A DNA stretch of 64,000 bases from Calditerrivibrio nitroreducens DSM 19672 (GTDB lineage Bacteria > Chrysiogenota > Deferribacteres > Deferribacterales > Calditerrivibrionaceae): contig NC_014758.1 in assembly GCF_000183405.1 (NCBI RefSeq), positions 248,001 through 312,000 of the forward strand, written 5' to 3'. This document shows positions 41,036 to 49,210 of this stretch, in pieces (the stretch's first letter is position 1; the number at the start of each line of letters is the position of its first letter). The notes under the pieces were generated by a model that saw nothing but the letters and a program-made list of their open reading frames with translations, had not been told where the DNA came from and ran no database searches. The position numbers were made by a program, and so were the translations under genes.

Positions 41036-42247
41036 ATGTTCCCTAAAATAATTTTACTTCTAACGCTTATTGCCATTGCTGTGGGTTATGTGCCAAGATT
41101 TAAGATGAACAGAACCACAATTGCCCTTGTGGGGGGTGTGTTTTTGATCGTTTCTGGTGGGATCGGTTATGATGATGCATTAAAATCGATTAATCTCGAC
41201 ACAATAGTACTTTTATTCTCCATGATGATAATAAATGCTAATTTCGGTATTTCCGGATTTTTTGGGATCGTTTCTCAGAAAATCATAAAATTTGCAGATA
41301 CACCAAAAAAGTTACTTTTTGTTATTATATTTACCTCCGGGATTCTGTCTTCCATTTTGCTAAACGATACGGTGGCAATTATGTTTACCCCAATTGCAAT
41401 TATGGTTTTGTTAAATCTTAGAAGGGATCCTGTACCTTATCTATTGGGACTTGGTATGGCTGCAAACATCGGATCTGCAATGACACCCGTTGGAAATCCT
41501 CAAAATATGCTTATTGCAAGTTTTTCAGGACTTACCTTTGTTAAGTTTATTACCCCACTTTTTTTTATATCGATAGTTTCCCTGTTTTTTCTTTACTTAA
41601 TATTACTGTTATTTTTCAAAGAGGAGTTTAAAGATACTAAGATAACATCAGCGAATATACCGGAGTTTAGAATTTATAGACCATTGCTTTTTAAGACATT
41701 GTTTTCAACAATTGTAATGGTTATTTTATTTCTTCTACATTTCCCTGTATCTTATTCCGCTTTAATAGCTGCATCAATACTACTTTTCACCCGAAGGATA
41801 AAACCATCAAGGGTATTCAGGGAGATTGACTGGTCTTTGCTTGTATTCTTTTCGTCGCTGTTTGTGGTGACGTCCGCTGTGGAAACAACAGGTGTTGGGG
41901 AAAAGCTCTATATATTATTCAAAAATTTTATATTTATTAATATATTTTCTTTTTCATTTGCCATGGGGGTTTTTAGTAATATCGTATCCAATGTACCAGC
42001 TGTGATGCTTTTTGCGCCATTTATAAAATCTCTGGGAAATAGCTATGGATATTGGATTACTGCTGCTATGTCATCCACTTTTGCGGGTAATTTTACTATA
42101 ATTGGTTCTGTTGCCAACATAATTGTAGTTGAAATAGCCGCAAAAAATGGTATAAAAATCGGGTTTATACAGTTTTTTAAGGTGGGTAGTATAGTTACGA
42201 TTATAACGATTTTGACGGGTAGTTTGTGGCTAAATTGGATATTATAA
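41036..42247 (+). CDS. ArsB/NhaD/SLC13-like ion or anion permease
   Basis: A 403-residue inner-membrane permease of the ion-transporter superfamily. It has paired hydrophobic halves, with NDTVAIMFTPIAIMVLLNL and GSAMTPVGNPQNMLIA in the first and NIVSNVPAVMLFAPF with AGNFTIIGSVANIIVVE in the second, typical of this superfamily. The substrate (arsenite, sodium, dicarboxylate or another anion) cannot be told. No ars genes are adjacent. Confidence 0.82.
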   Translation: MFPKIILLLTLIAIAVGYVPRFKMNRTTIALVGGVFLIVSGGIGYDDALKSINLDTIVLLFSMMIINANFGISGFFGIVSQKIIKFADTPKKLLFVIIFTSGILSSILLNDTVAIMFTPIAIMVLLNLRRDPVPYLLGLGMAANIGSAMTPVGNPQNMLIASFSGLTFVKFITPLFFISIVSLFFLYLILLLFFKEEFKDTKITSANIPEFRIYRPLLFKTLFSTIVMVILFLLHFPVSYSALIAASILLFTRRIKPSRVFREIDWSLLVFFSSLFVVTSAVETTGVGEKLYILFKNFIFINIFSFSFAMGVFSNIVSNVPAVMLFAPFIKSLGNSYGYWITAAMSSTFAGNFTIIGSVANIIVVEIAAKNGIKIGFIQFFKVGSIVTIITILTGSLWLNWIL

Positions 42248-42295
42248 AGGGAAAAAGTTTAGTATTGCTAAAATAAAATGTTTTGAAAAAATCCC

Positions 42296-42324
42296 TTGAA
42301 AAACTGATTTGTATGTAGTATATT
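42296..42324 (+). promoter_or_regulatory. Sigma-70-type promoter of the kor operon
   Basis: TTGAAA at 42296-42301 and TATATT at 42319-42324 with a 17-base spacer, 31 bases before the first kor start codon. Confidence 0.7.
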
Positions 42325-42355
42325 ATAAAGTGTCATTAAACAAATGGAGGAATTG

Positions 42356-42565
42356 ATGCCAAAGGTAATCATTGATACCGATAAGTGTAAGGGGTGCGGT
42401 ATATGCATCGTATACTGTCCAAAAAAGATACTGAGATTTTCAGGAAAATTTAATACCTCCGGATATAATTATGTGGAATGCATAGATGAATTTTTATGTA
42501 TTCTATGTAAAAGTTGTGCTCTAATGTGCCCGGATGTTATCTTTACCCTCAAAAAAGATGAATAA
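42356..42565 (+). CDS. korD: 2-Oxoacid:ferredoxin oxidoreductase, ferredoxin-like delta subunit
   Basis: Small iron-sulfur subunit of 69 residues. Two cysteine sets are visible: CKGCGICIVYCPKK and CILCKSCALMCPDV, each able to bind a 4Fe-4S cluster. The start ATG 42356 follows GGAGG by five bases; an ATG at 42344 lies before that ribosome site and is rejected. It is first in the order delta-alpha-beta-gamma, the same order as the oorDABC genes of epsilonproteobacteria. It passes electrons from the catalytic subunits to ferredoxin. Confidence 0.92.
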   Translation: MPKVIIDTDKCKGCGICIVYCPKKILRFSGKFNTSGYNYVECIDEFLCILCKSCALMCPDVIFTLKKDE

Positions 42566-42575
42566 GGAGCATAAA

Positions 42576-43625
42576 ATGTCAGAAAAGATATTAATGAAAG
42601 GTAATGAGGCTATTGCGGAAGCTGCCGTAAGAGCTGGTGTTAAGGGGTATTTTGGATATCCGATAACCCCCCAGAATGAGGTTACTGCATACATGTCCAA
42701 AAGAATGGTTGAGTTGGGTAGGGCATTTGTACAGGCTGAAAGTGAGGTGGCTGCTATAAATATGGTTTATGGTGCTGCATCTACCGGTGAGCTTGCGATG
42801 ACAACCTCCTCAAGCCCTGGAATTGCACTGATGCAGGAAGGTATTTCATATATGTGTGGGGCTGAAGTTCCTGCGGTGATTGTAAATATATCAAGGGGAG
42901 GCCCGGGACTTGGAAATATTGGGCCAAGTCAGGGGGATTACAATCAGTCCACAAGAGGTGGTGGTAATGGTGATTATTTTCTCATCGTGTATACCCCCAG
43001 CACACTTCAGGAGGCAGTTGATATAACATATAAAGCTTTTGATGTTGCAAATAGATACAGAAACCCTGTTTTAATACTTGGGGACGGTGCTTTGGGTCAG
43101 ATGGCTGAGACGGTTGTGCTGCCACCATTTAAAGAATTGGAGTCCAAAGATAAGGGCTGGGAACTTAACGGTTGCAAGGGTAGAGAACCAAGATCGGTAA
43201 AATCCCTGCGGTTAGCAGAAGGGATGCTTAAACTTCATAATTTTCACTTGAAGGAAAAATTTGAGCAGGTTAAGAGAAATGAGGTCGAATATGAATTGAT
43301 AGGTGATGATTACGATATTCTTATTGTTGCATTTGGTACTGCCGCGAGGGTTTCAAAAAGCGCTATAAAAGAAGCTGCCAAACATGGTGTAAAAGTTGGA
43401 ATGTTTAGGCCTATCCTCATATGGCCTTATCCATATGCGCAGCTAACAGAGGCTGCAAAAAAGGCAAAGAAGGTATTGGTTGTGGAGATGAATAACGGAC
43501 AGATGCTCTTTGATGTGATGTTGGCGGTAAAGGATGATAATAAAATCGAATTTCTGGGTAAACCCGGTGGCGAAGTGGTGGATCCGGATGAGATATTAGA
43601 AAAAATTTTATCCATAAAGGGGTAA
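42576..43625 (+). CDS. korA: 2-Oxoglutarate:ferredoxin oxidoreductase alpha subunit
   Basis: Large catalytic subunit that, with KorB, converts 2-oxoglutarate and CoA to succinyl-CoA and carbon dioxide, reversibly, with ferredoxin. The start ATG 42576 follows AAGGAG by six bases; upstream in-frame codons would overlap korD. The N-terminal GYFGYPITPQNEV motif and the Rossmann-like C-terminal half (DYDILIVAFGTAARVS, GMFRPILIWPYP) are typical. Substrate choice of 2-oxoglutarate over another 2-oxoacid is inferred from gene order. Confidence 0.92.
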   Translation: MSEKILMKGNEAIAEAAVRAGVKGYFGYPITPQNEVTAYMSKRMVELGRAFVQAESEVAAINMVYGAASTGELAMTTSSSPGIALMQEGISYMCGAEVPAVIVNISRGGPGLGNIGPSQGDYNQSTRGGGNGDYFLIVYTPSTLQEAVDITYKAFDVANRYRNPVLILGDGALGQMAETVVLPPFKELESKDKGWELNGCKGREPRSVKSLRLAEGMLKLHNFHLKEKFEQVKRNEVEYELIGDDYDILIVAFGTAARVSKSAIKEAAKHGVKVGMFRPILIWPYPYAQLTEAAKKAKKVLVVEMNNGQMLFDVMLAVKDDNKIEFLGKPGGEVVDPDEILEKILSIKG

Positions 43626-43628
43626 ATT

Positions 43629-44375
43629 ATGAAAACAGTTTATGAAAAACCTCAAAGTCTTACTTCTAATAAATCTATATATTGTCCTGGTTGCAATCAT
43701 GGATTGATTCATAGATTGGTGGCTGAGGCTATAGATTCTCTCTCTCTTAGAGAAAAGACAGTTGGTGTAGCACCTGTGGGCTGTGCAGTTTTGCTTTATG
43801 ATTATTTTAATTTTGACATTGTGGAGGCTCCCCATGGTAGGGCACCGGCTCTTGCCACCGGTATAAAAAGGGTTAGACCTGATCTTGTGGTGTTTACATA
43901 TCAAGGGGATGGTGATCTTGCTTCAATAGGTATGTCGGAGATCATTCATGCTGCTAATAGGGGCGAGAATGTTACGGTGGTATTTGTCAATAATGCCAAC
44001 TACGGTATGACTGGTGGTCAGATGGCCCCCACAACACTGCCTGGTCAAAAGACAACCACAACACCATTCGGTAGAGATACAAAACATGACGGTTTCCCGT
44101 TCAGGATGGCTGAAATTATAGGTAATCTTCCTGCGGTGGCTTATTCCACAAGGGTCAAAGTCACATCCCCAAAACATGTAATAGCCGCAGGTAAGGCTAT
44201 CAAAAAGGCTTTTCAAAATCAGATTGAAGAAAAAGGGTTTTCTTTTGTTGAGGTACTCTCCACATGCCCCACAAACTGGGGTATGGATCCTGTAAAATCG
44301 CTTAAATGGGTGGATGAGGTTATGGAGAGCTATTATCCTCTTGGTACATTTAAAGATATAGACGGGGGTAAATAA
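43629..44375 (+). CDS. korB: 2-Oxoglutarate:ferredoxin oxidoreductase beta subunit
   Basis: Thiamine-diphosphate-binding subunit, 248 residues. The cofactor motif is [22 protein letters not shown], with [15 protein letters not shown] just after it. The N-terminal [13 protein letters not shown] carries cysteines found in this subunit. It begins three bases after the korA stop and overlaps korC by one base. Confidence 0.94.
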   Translation: MKTVYEKPQSLTSNKSIYCPGCNHGLIHRLVAEAIDSLSLREKTVGVAPVGCAVLLYDYFNFDIVEAPHGRAPALATGIKRVRPDLVVFTYQGDGDLASIGMSEIIHAANRGENVTVVFVNNANYGMTGGQMAPTTLPGQKTTTTPFGRDTKHDGFPFRMAEIIGNLPAVAYSTRVKVTSPKHVIAAGKAIKKAFQNQIEEKGFSFVEVLSTCPTNWGMDPVKSLKWVDEVMESYYPLGTFKDIDGGK

Positions 44376-44920
44376 TGTATTTCGATTGTATAATGGCTGG
44401 ATTTGGTGGTCAGGGGATATTAAGTGCAGGTATGATGCTATCTCATATGGCGGTAAGTCAGAATTTGAATGCCACATGGTTCCCTTCTTATGGTGCTGAG
44501 CAAAGAGGTGGTACAGCAAACTGCATGGTGGTGGTGTCAGATGATGAGATTGGCTCTCCGGTTATCACAAAACCGCATAATGGGTTTATTATGAATTACC
44601 CTTCTCTTGTTAAGTTTCAGCCGAGGTTTAGAAGTGGTGCAAATGTTGTTATTGACAGTTCTCTTGTATCTGCAGAATATATAAACAGAGATGACTTAAA
44701 TTTTTATGGTATAAATGCCACAGAGCAGGCTGAAAAGCTTGGAAATGTGAAAGTGGCAAACGTCATTATGATAGGTGCTCTGTTGAAAGCATCACAGCTT
44801 TTTGACCTTAAGGTGGCTGAGGAAGCACTCAAATACGCTATTTCGGAAAAATATCACAATTTACTTGATCTTAACAAAAAGGCTCTTGAGGTGGGTTTTA
44901 ATCAGGTTGTAAAGTTGTAA
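44375..44920 (+). CDS. korC: 2-Oxoglutarate:ferredoxin oxidoreductase gamma subunit
   Basis: A 181-residue subunit of the POR/KOR gamma family. The N-terminal IMAGFGGQGILSAGMMLS is its glycine-rich motif, followed by PSYGAEQRGGTANCMVVVSD. It completes the four-subunit enzyme encoded by korDABC. A long hairpin with a T-rich tail follows its stop and ends the operon. Confidence 0.94.
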   Translation: MYFDCIMAGFGGQGILSAGMMLSHMAVSQNLNATWFPSYGAEQRGGTANCMVVVSDDEIGSPVITKPHNGFIMNYPSLVKFQPRFRSGANVVIDSSLVSAEYINRDDLNFYGINATEQAEKLGNVKVANVIMIGALLKASQLFDLKVAEEALKYAISEKYHNLLDLNKKALEVGFNQVVKL

Positions 44921-44932
44921 GAAGATATTATT

Positions 44933-44979
44933 AATGCAAGGTTGGTAGCTTATTTCTAAAGCTAAAAACCTTGCATTTT
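44933..44979 (+). terminator. Intrinsic terminator after korC
   Basis: AATGCAAGGTT (44933-44943) pairs perfectly with AACCTTGCATT (44967-44977), and an inner TAGCTT/AAGCTA pairing extends the stem. It ends in TTTTA. A good terminator between korC and the acylphosphatase gene. Confidence 0.82.
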
Positions 44980-45010
44980 ACTTTAAACAATGTATGTTTA
45001 AGGAGTAGAT

Positions 45011-45283
45011 ATGCAGAGATTAAACTTAAGGGTATATGGGAGAGTTCAAGGGGTAGGTTTTAGGGCTTACGTTTTGAATAAGGCAAGGGAGCTTGGTCTT
45101 GCTGGCTTTGTGAAGAATATGCCTGATGGGACGGTTTTTATAGATGCTCAGGGGGAAGAGGAAGCATTGAATAAACTAATAGAGTATGTAAAAATTGGCC
45201 CTTCTATGAGTCGTGTGGAAAAGGTTGAAATCGAAAGGATTAATCAGACTCTTAATACAAGAGATTTTATTGTTACATATTAG
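45011..45283 (+). CDS. acyP: Acylphosphatase
   Basis: Small hydrolase of acyl phosphates, 90 residues. The catalytic arginine is in YGRVQGVGFRAYV and the catalytic asparagine in GFVKNMPDGTV, both diagnostic. AGGAG precedes the ATG. It stops just before the region where an AEC permease must begin, so the two are probably translationally coupled. Confidence 0.94.
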   Translation: MQRLNLRVYGRVQGVGFRAYVLNKARELGLAGFVKNMPDGTVFIDAQGEEEALNKLIEYVKIGPSMSRVEKVEIERINQTLNTRDFIVTY

Positions 45284-45288
45284 GTGAG

Positions 45289-46236
45289 ATTATAGAAAAA
45301 TTTTATTATACCATAACCTTAGCTTCATATATAGGATTTAAGATAGTTCCACTATATATCAATCTATTTTTGGGTTTCATCTCGAGTAGATTTCTAAATG
45401 TTAAAAGAGATACCATTGCAGCTATTCTGATATACATAATAGGTCCGGTTGTGTTTTTCACCGCCTCATATCGTGTAAAGTTTGATATTTCTATGGTAGC
45501 TATTCCAATGATAGTACTGTTCATAGGGGGAATTCTTTCGTTTGGAACATATTTTTTAGGTAAAAAGGTTTTTAAAGATAATACGTTAAATATTTTAGCT
45601 TTCTCTGCTGGTACAGGTAATACGGGGTATTTTGGGATACCTCTTGCTTTTATGCTTTTTGATGAGAGACTGGCAAATGTGTATGTATTTTCAGTTTTAG
45701 GTTCTCTCCTGTATGAGAGCACGATAGGTTTTTTCATCATTGCGAAGGGTAGCTATAGCGTCAAAGACAGCCTGATAAGGGTTTTGAAATTGCCAGCAAT
45801 ATATGCTATGGTTCTGGGGCTATCTTTTAACTTTTTAAAGATCAAACTATCGGTGGATATTTTAAATTATCTGGATTATTTTAAAGGAGCATATGCGGTG
45901 TTGGGGATGATGATGATAGGTATGAGTCTTCATGGGCTTAATCGAATGTTGATCGATAAAATTTTTATATCCGTTGCCCTTATTATAAAGTTTATCCTGT
46001 TTCCATTGGTAATTTTAGCTGTAATCTATATCGACAAACTTTTTTTCCAATTTTTTAATAGTGATTTTTATAAGGTTCTTTTTCTATTTGGAGTGCCACC
46101 AATGGCGGGTAATGTTGTGGCAATAGCTACTCTTTTAAAATCAAACCCCGAAAAAGCAGCAATTGCTGTAATAATCAGTACTATTGTATCGATATTTACG
46201 ATACCTGTCATGGTAGCTTATCTCATGCCGGCCTAA
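45289..46236 (+). CDS. AEC-family permease with no conventional start codon
   Basis: Membrane permease of the auxin efflux carrier family; bacterial members move malonate, other carboxylates or unknown solutes. Helical halves and SAGTGNTGYFGIPLAF with GVPPMAGNVVAIATLL near the C-terminus support the family. The frame is open from 45256, but no ATG, GTG, TTG or CTG occurs before TTG 45370, and starting there would remove the first helix (ITLASYIGFKIVPLYINLFL). An AGGTGAG ribosome-like site at 45282-45288 precedes ATT (45289) and ATA (45292). The coordinate given assumes one of these rare starts, which would give about 315 residues. Confidence 0.65.
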   Translation: MIEKFYYTITLASYIGFKIVPLYINLFLGFISSRFLNVKRDTIAAILIYIIGPVVFFTASYRVKFDISMVAIPMIVLFIGGILSFGTYFLGKKVFKDNTLNILAFSAGTGNTGYFGIPLAFMLFDERLANVYVFSVLGSLLYESTIGFFIIAKGSYSVKDSLIRVLKLPAIYAMVLGLSFNFLKIKLSVDILNYLDYFKGAYAVLGMMMIGMSLHGLNRMLIDKIFISVALIIKFILFPLVILAVIYIDKLFFQFFNSDFYKVLFLFGVPPMAGNVVAIATLLKSNPEKAAIAVIISTIVSIFTIPVMVAYLMPA

Positions 46237-46329
46237 TGGCGATTTATAATAAGATTTGTATTTAGAAATGCTCCGATGATGAAGAAAATCTTGAAAAATC
46301 ACAGAGTTTGGTATAATGAAACTTATACT

Positions 46330-46403
<74 letters not shown>

Positions 46404-46470
46404 TAATTTACTGCCCATTTAAGACCTTTGCCAAGATACCTAAAATTCCAAGGTTTTGACTAGGGCAGAC

Positions 46471-46491
46471 TCCATAAGTTTAACTTATGGA
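46471..46491. repeat. Perfect dyad after tRNA-Pro
   Basis: TCCATAAGTT and AACTTATGGA flank a single T, giving a 21-base dyad without a good T tail on either strand. Just upstream, CTGCCC (46411) and GGGCAG (46463) form an outer pairing. It may end the tRNA or the convergent minus-strand transcript. Confidence 0.45.
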
Positions 46492-46523
46492 AAATATTTA
46501 ATTAAAGTCGATTTTTGCCGGTA

Positions 46524-47384
46524 TTATTTTAAATTGTTTTTAAATAGCTTATATATTGATGAAAAATCCTCCTCCGGGAAGTTTTGTGTGAAAGTGGAAG
46601 CGTAGAGTTCCTTTACTAATGATGCAGTAAATATCGGGATTTTGTTGTCATATGCTATCTCTTGAAGACAATTTATATCTTTGTATATCAGGGCATTTGA
46701 AAAATGTGTGGAGAAATCTTCGTTTAAAAGCTTCTCTTTTTTGGCTCTGAGCACCAATGAATCGCCCCCACCTACAGATAAAATTTCAATAGCCTGTTCC
46801 TTACTTATGCCTAATTTCTCTGCAGTGGCTATAGATTCTGCAATTGTTGCCATAAAACTTCCCAGTACAAGGTTATTCACCAATTTCATCTGTGTGGCTT
46901 TTCCAGGTGTTTCCAGATAAAATATATGCTTTCCTAAAGATTCAAGAACAGGTTTTACTTTTTCAAAAGCTTCGCTTTTTCCACTTACTAAAATTGTTAA
47001 GTTCCCCTGCCGCGCCGGAACAACACTACCCAAGACGGGTGATTCCAGATAATACAGGTTTCTTTTGTTGCATTCATCGTGAAAATTCAAAACCTTTTTA
47101 TAGCTATTAGTGGTAAAGTCAATTATTATCTTATCGGAGCAGTTTGTTTTAAGTATCCCTTTTTCTCCGAGGAGGAGACTTTCCACTGCTTCACTATCAA
47201 AAAGACATAGAAATGTCATGGCACATTCATTTACGATGGCCTCTGGGGAAGACAGCATATTGGCTTTTATAGATCCTATTTTTGATGGGGTTCGATTCCA
47301 TATATATAAATCATGACCACACTCTGCAAGTCTTGTGGCTATTGCCTTACCAAGATTACCAAATCCTATAAAACCTAACTTCAT
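46524..47384 (-). CDS. NAD(P)-dependent beta-hydroxyacid dehydrogenase
   Basis: Oxidoreductase of the 3-hydroxyisobutyrate/6-phosphogluconate dehydrogenase group, 286 residues. The dinucleotide site is GFIGFGNLGKAIATRL, and the NRTP that follows suggests NADPH. The conserved catalytic lysine lies in MKLVNNLVLGSF. Relatives act on hydroxyisobutyrate, tartronate semialdehyde or short aldehydes; the substrate is not determined. The start at 47384 follows AAGGAGGA; upstream in-frame codons give an unlikely extension. Confidence 0.87.
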   Translation of the reverse strand: MKLGFIGFGNLGKAIATRLAECGHDLYIWNRTPSKIGSIKANMLSSPEAIVNECAMTFLCLFDSEAVESLLLGEKGILKTNCSDKIIIDFTTNSYKKVLNFHDECNKRNLYYLESPVLGSVVPARQGNLTILVSGKSEAFEKVKPVLESLGKHIFYLETPGKATQMKLVNNLVLGSFMATIAESIATAEKLGISKEQAIEILSVGGGDSLVLRAKKEKLLNEDFSTHFSNALIYKDINCLQEIAYDNKIPIFTASLVKELYASTFTQNFPEEDFSSIYKLFKNNLK

Positions 47385-47555
47385 ATAATCCTCCTTATAT
47401 ATTATCAGGCAAATTATATCATTTAATATTTTATATATCAAGAATTTGTTTGCCATGGTGGATAGTGGTGTTAAACTTTTTGTTGTAATCATAAACTTTT
47501 TATGCTATCTACTTTTGTTGTTTAGTATTACTTTAATAGTTTAAGAGGAGTTAAA

Positions 47556-49202
47556 ATGTTTGAGATTATTAATAAGACTATTGGTGAATATTTAGAAGAA
47601 ATAGCATCAAAGTATCCGGATAATGATGCAGTGGTATACCCTTTACGTGGTATAAGATTATCGTACAAAGAGTTTGATGCGCTTACTGATAGACTTGCCA
47701 AAGGGTTGCTTGCAAGTGGACTGAAAAAAGGGGATCATGTGGCTATCTGGGCGCATAACATACCGGAGTGGATATATCTTCTTTTTGCCACGGCTAAAAT
47801 AGGTGTGGTTACTGTCACTGTAAATACCCTTTATAGGGCACATGAACTAAAATACCTTTTACATCAGTCAGATAGTAAAGCGCTTTTTATGGTAAAAGGT
47901 TTAAAGACGGATTACGTTGAAACGATTTATGAAATTTTGCCCGAATTAAGAAGTAGAAATACTCATAAAATAGAGAATGAGAATCTACCTTTATTGGAAA
48001 AAATATATTTTATTGGGGAAAATACCCCTAATGGTATGCTTAACTACAATATGTTGTTTGAAATGGCCGATTCTGTATCAGATGAGGTTTTAAATAATGT
48101 AAAGAAATCGCTTGATATGCATGACGTAATTAATATGCAGTACACTTCTGGCACCACAGGATTCCCAAAGGGTGTGATGCTGTCACATTTTAATGTGTTA
48201 AACAATGCCTATGCTATAGCATTGGGAATGAATTTTACCGAAAGGGATAGGCTATGTATACCTGTACCTTTCTTCCATTGTTTTGGTTTGGTACTCAGCA
48301 TTCTGGTTTGTTTGACTACCGGTGCCACTATGGTTCCTGTGGAAAGTTTTAATCCGGTGGATGTATTAAAAACAGTAGAAATGGAGAGATGTACAGCATT
48401 GCATGGTGTACCTACGATGTTTATTTCCGAATTGAATCTACTGGAAAAGGAGAAGTACGATCTTTCTTCCCTGCGTACGGGTATAATGGCTGGGGCATTA
48501 TGTCCTGTAGAGGTTATGAAAGCTGTAATGACAAAGATGAATATGAAGGAGATTACCATTGTTTACGGGCTTACGGAGGCCTCACCTGGGCTTACCATGA
48601 CGAAAATAAACGACCCTATTGAGAAAAGAGTGGAAACCGTCGGAAAAGAGATGCCTGGGGCTGAAATAAAAATAGTAAATCCAAATACCGAGGAGGAATG
48701 TCCGGCTAGCGTTCAGGGGGAGTTGTGGGCACGTGGATATAATATAATGCGTGGTTATTACAAGATGGAAGAGGCCACAAAGCACGCTTTCAGCAAAGAT
48801 GGATGGCTTAAGACAGGTGATCTTGCCGTAAAAACTGAAGATGGGTATTTTAAAATCACCGGTAGGATTAAAGATATGATAATCAGGGGTGGAGAAAATA
48901 TTTACCCTAAGGAGATTGAAGAATTTTATTATACTCACCCAAAAGTACATGATATTCAGGTGGCAAGAGTTGAAGATAAAAAATATGGGGAAGAGGCTAT
49001 GGCTTTTGTAATTGTCAAAGAAGGGGAATCCCTCACCGAAGAGGAATTGAGGAATTATGCTAAAGGGAAGATTGCTGATTTTAAAATTCCAAAATATTTT
49101 ACGTTTGTAAAAGAGTACCCAATGACGGCAAGTGGAAAGATTCAAAAATACAAATTGTCAGAGATGGGGAATAAGATTTTAAAAGAAAAAGGTATGCTTT
49201 AG
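47556..49202 (+). CDS. AMP-forming fatty-acyl-CoA synthetase
   Basis: Activates a carboxylic acid to its CoA thioester through an acyl-adenylate. The ATP-binding motif YTSGTTGFPKGVMLSH is near residues 197-212. The later motifs YGLTEASP, GWLKTGDLAVK and IIRGGENIYPKEIEEF are typical of FadD-like enzymes, and the catalytic lysine lies in TASGKIQKYKL. The length is 548 residues. A second synthetase follows eight bases downstream, so both are probably co-transcribed. Chain-length preference is unknown. Confidence 0.9.
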   Translation: MFEIINKTIGEYLEEIASKYPDNDAVVYPLRGIRLSYKEFDALTDRLAKGLLASGLKKGDHVAIWAHNIPEWIYLLFATAKIGVVTVTVNTLYRAHELKYLLHQSDSKALFMVKGLKTDYVETIYEILPELRSRNTHKIENENLPLLEKIYFIGENTPNGMLNYNMLFEMADSVSDEVLNNVKKSLDMHDVINMQYTSGTTGFPKGVMLSHFNVLNNAYAIALGMNFTERDRLCIPVPFFHCFGLVLSILVCLTTGATMVPVESFNPVDVLKTVEMERCTALHGVPTMFISELNLLEKEKYDLSSLRTGIMAGALCPVEVMKAVMTKMNMKEITIVYGLTEASPGLTMTKINDPIEKRVETVGKEMPGAEIKIVNPNTEEECPASVQGELWARGYNIMRGYYKMEEATKHAFSKDGWLKTGDLAVKTEDGYFKITGRIKDMIIRGGENIYPKEIEEFYYTHPKVHDIQVARVEDKKYGEEAMAFVIVKEGESLTEEELRNYAKGKIADFKIPKYFTFVKEYPMTASGKIQKYKLSEMGNKILKEKGML

Positions 49203-49210
49203 GGGGAATT

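Noticed and set aside
42534-42575. Longer korA starting inside korD
   Set aside because: ATG 42576 follows AAGGAG at the right distance and matches the family N-terminus.
47385-47492. N-terminal extension of the beta-hydroxyacid dehydrogenase
   Set aside because: The dinucleotide-binding strand normally begins the protein, and AAGGAGGA precedes ATG 47384.
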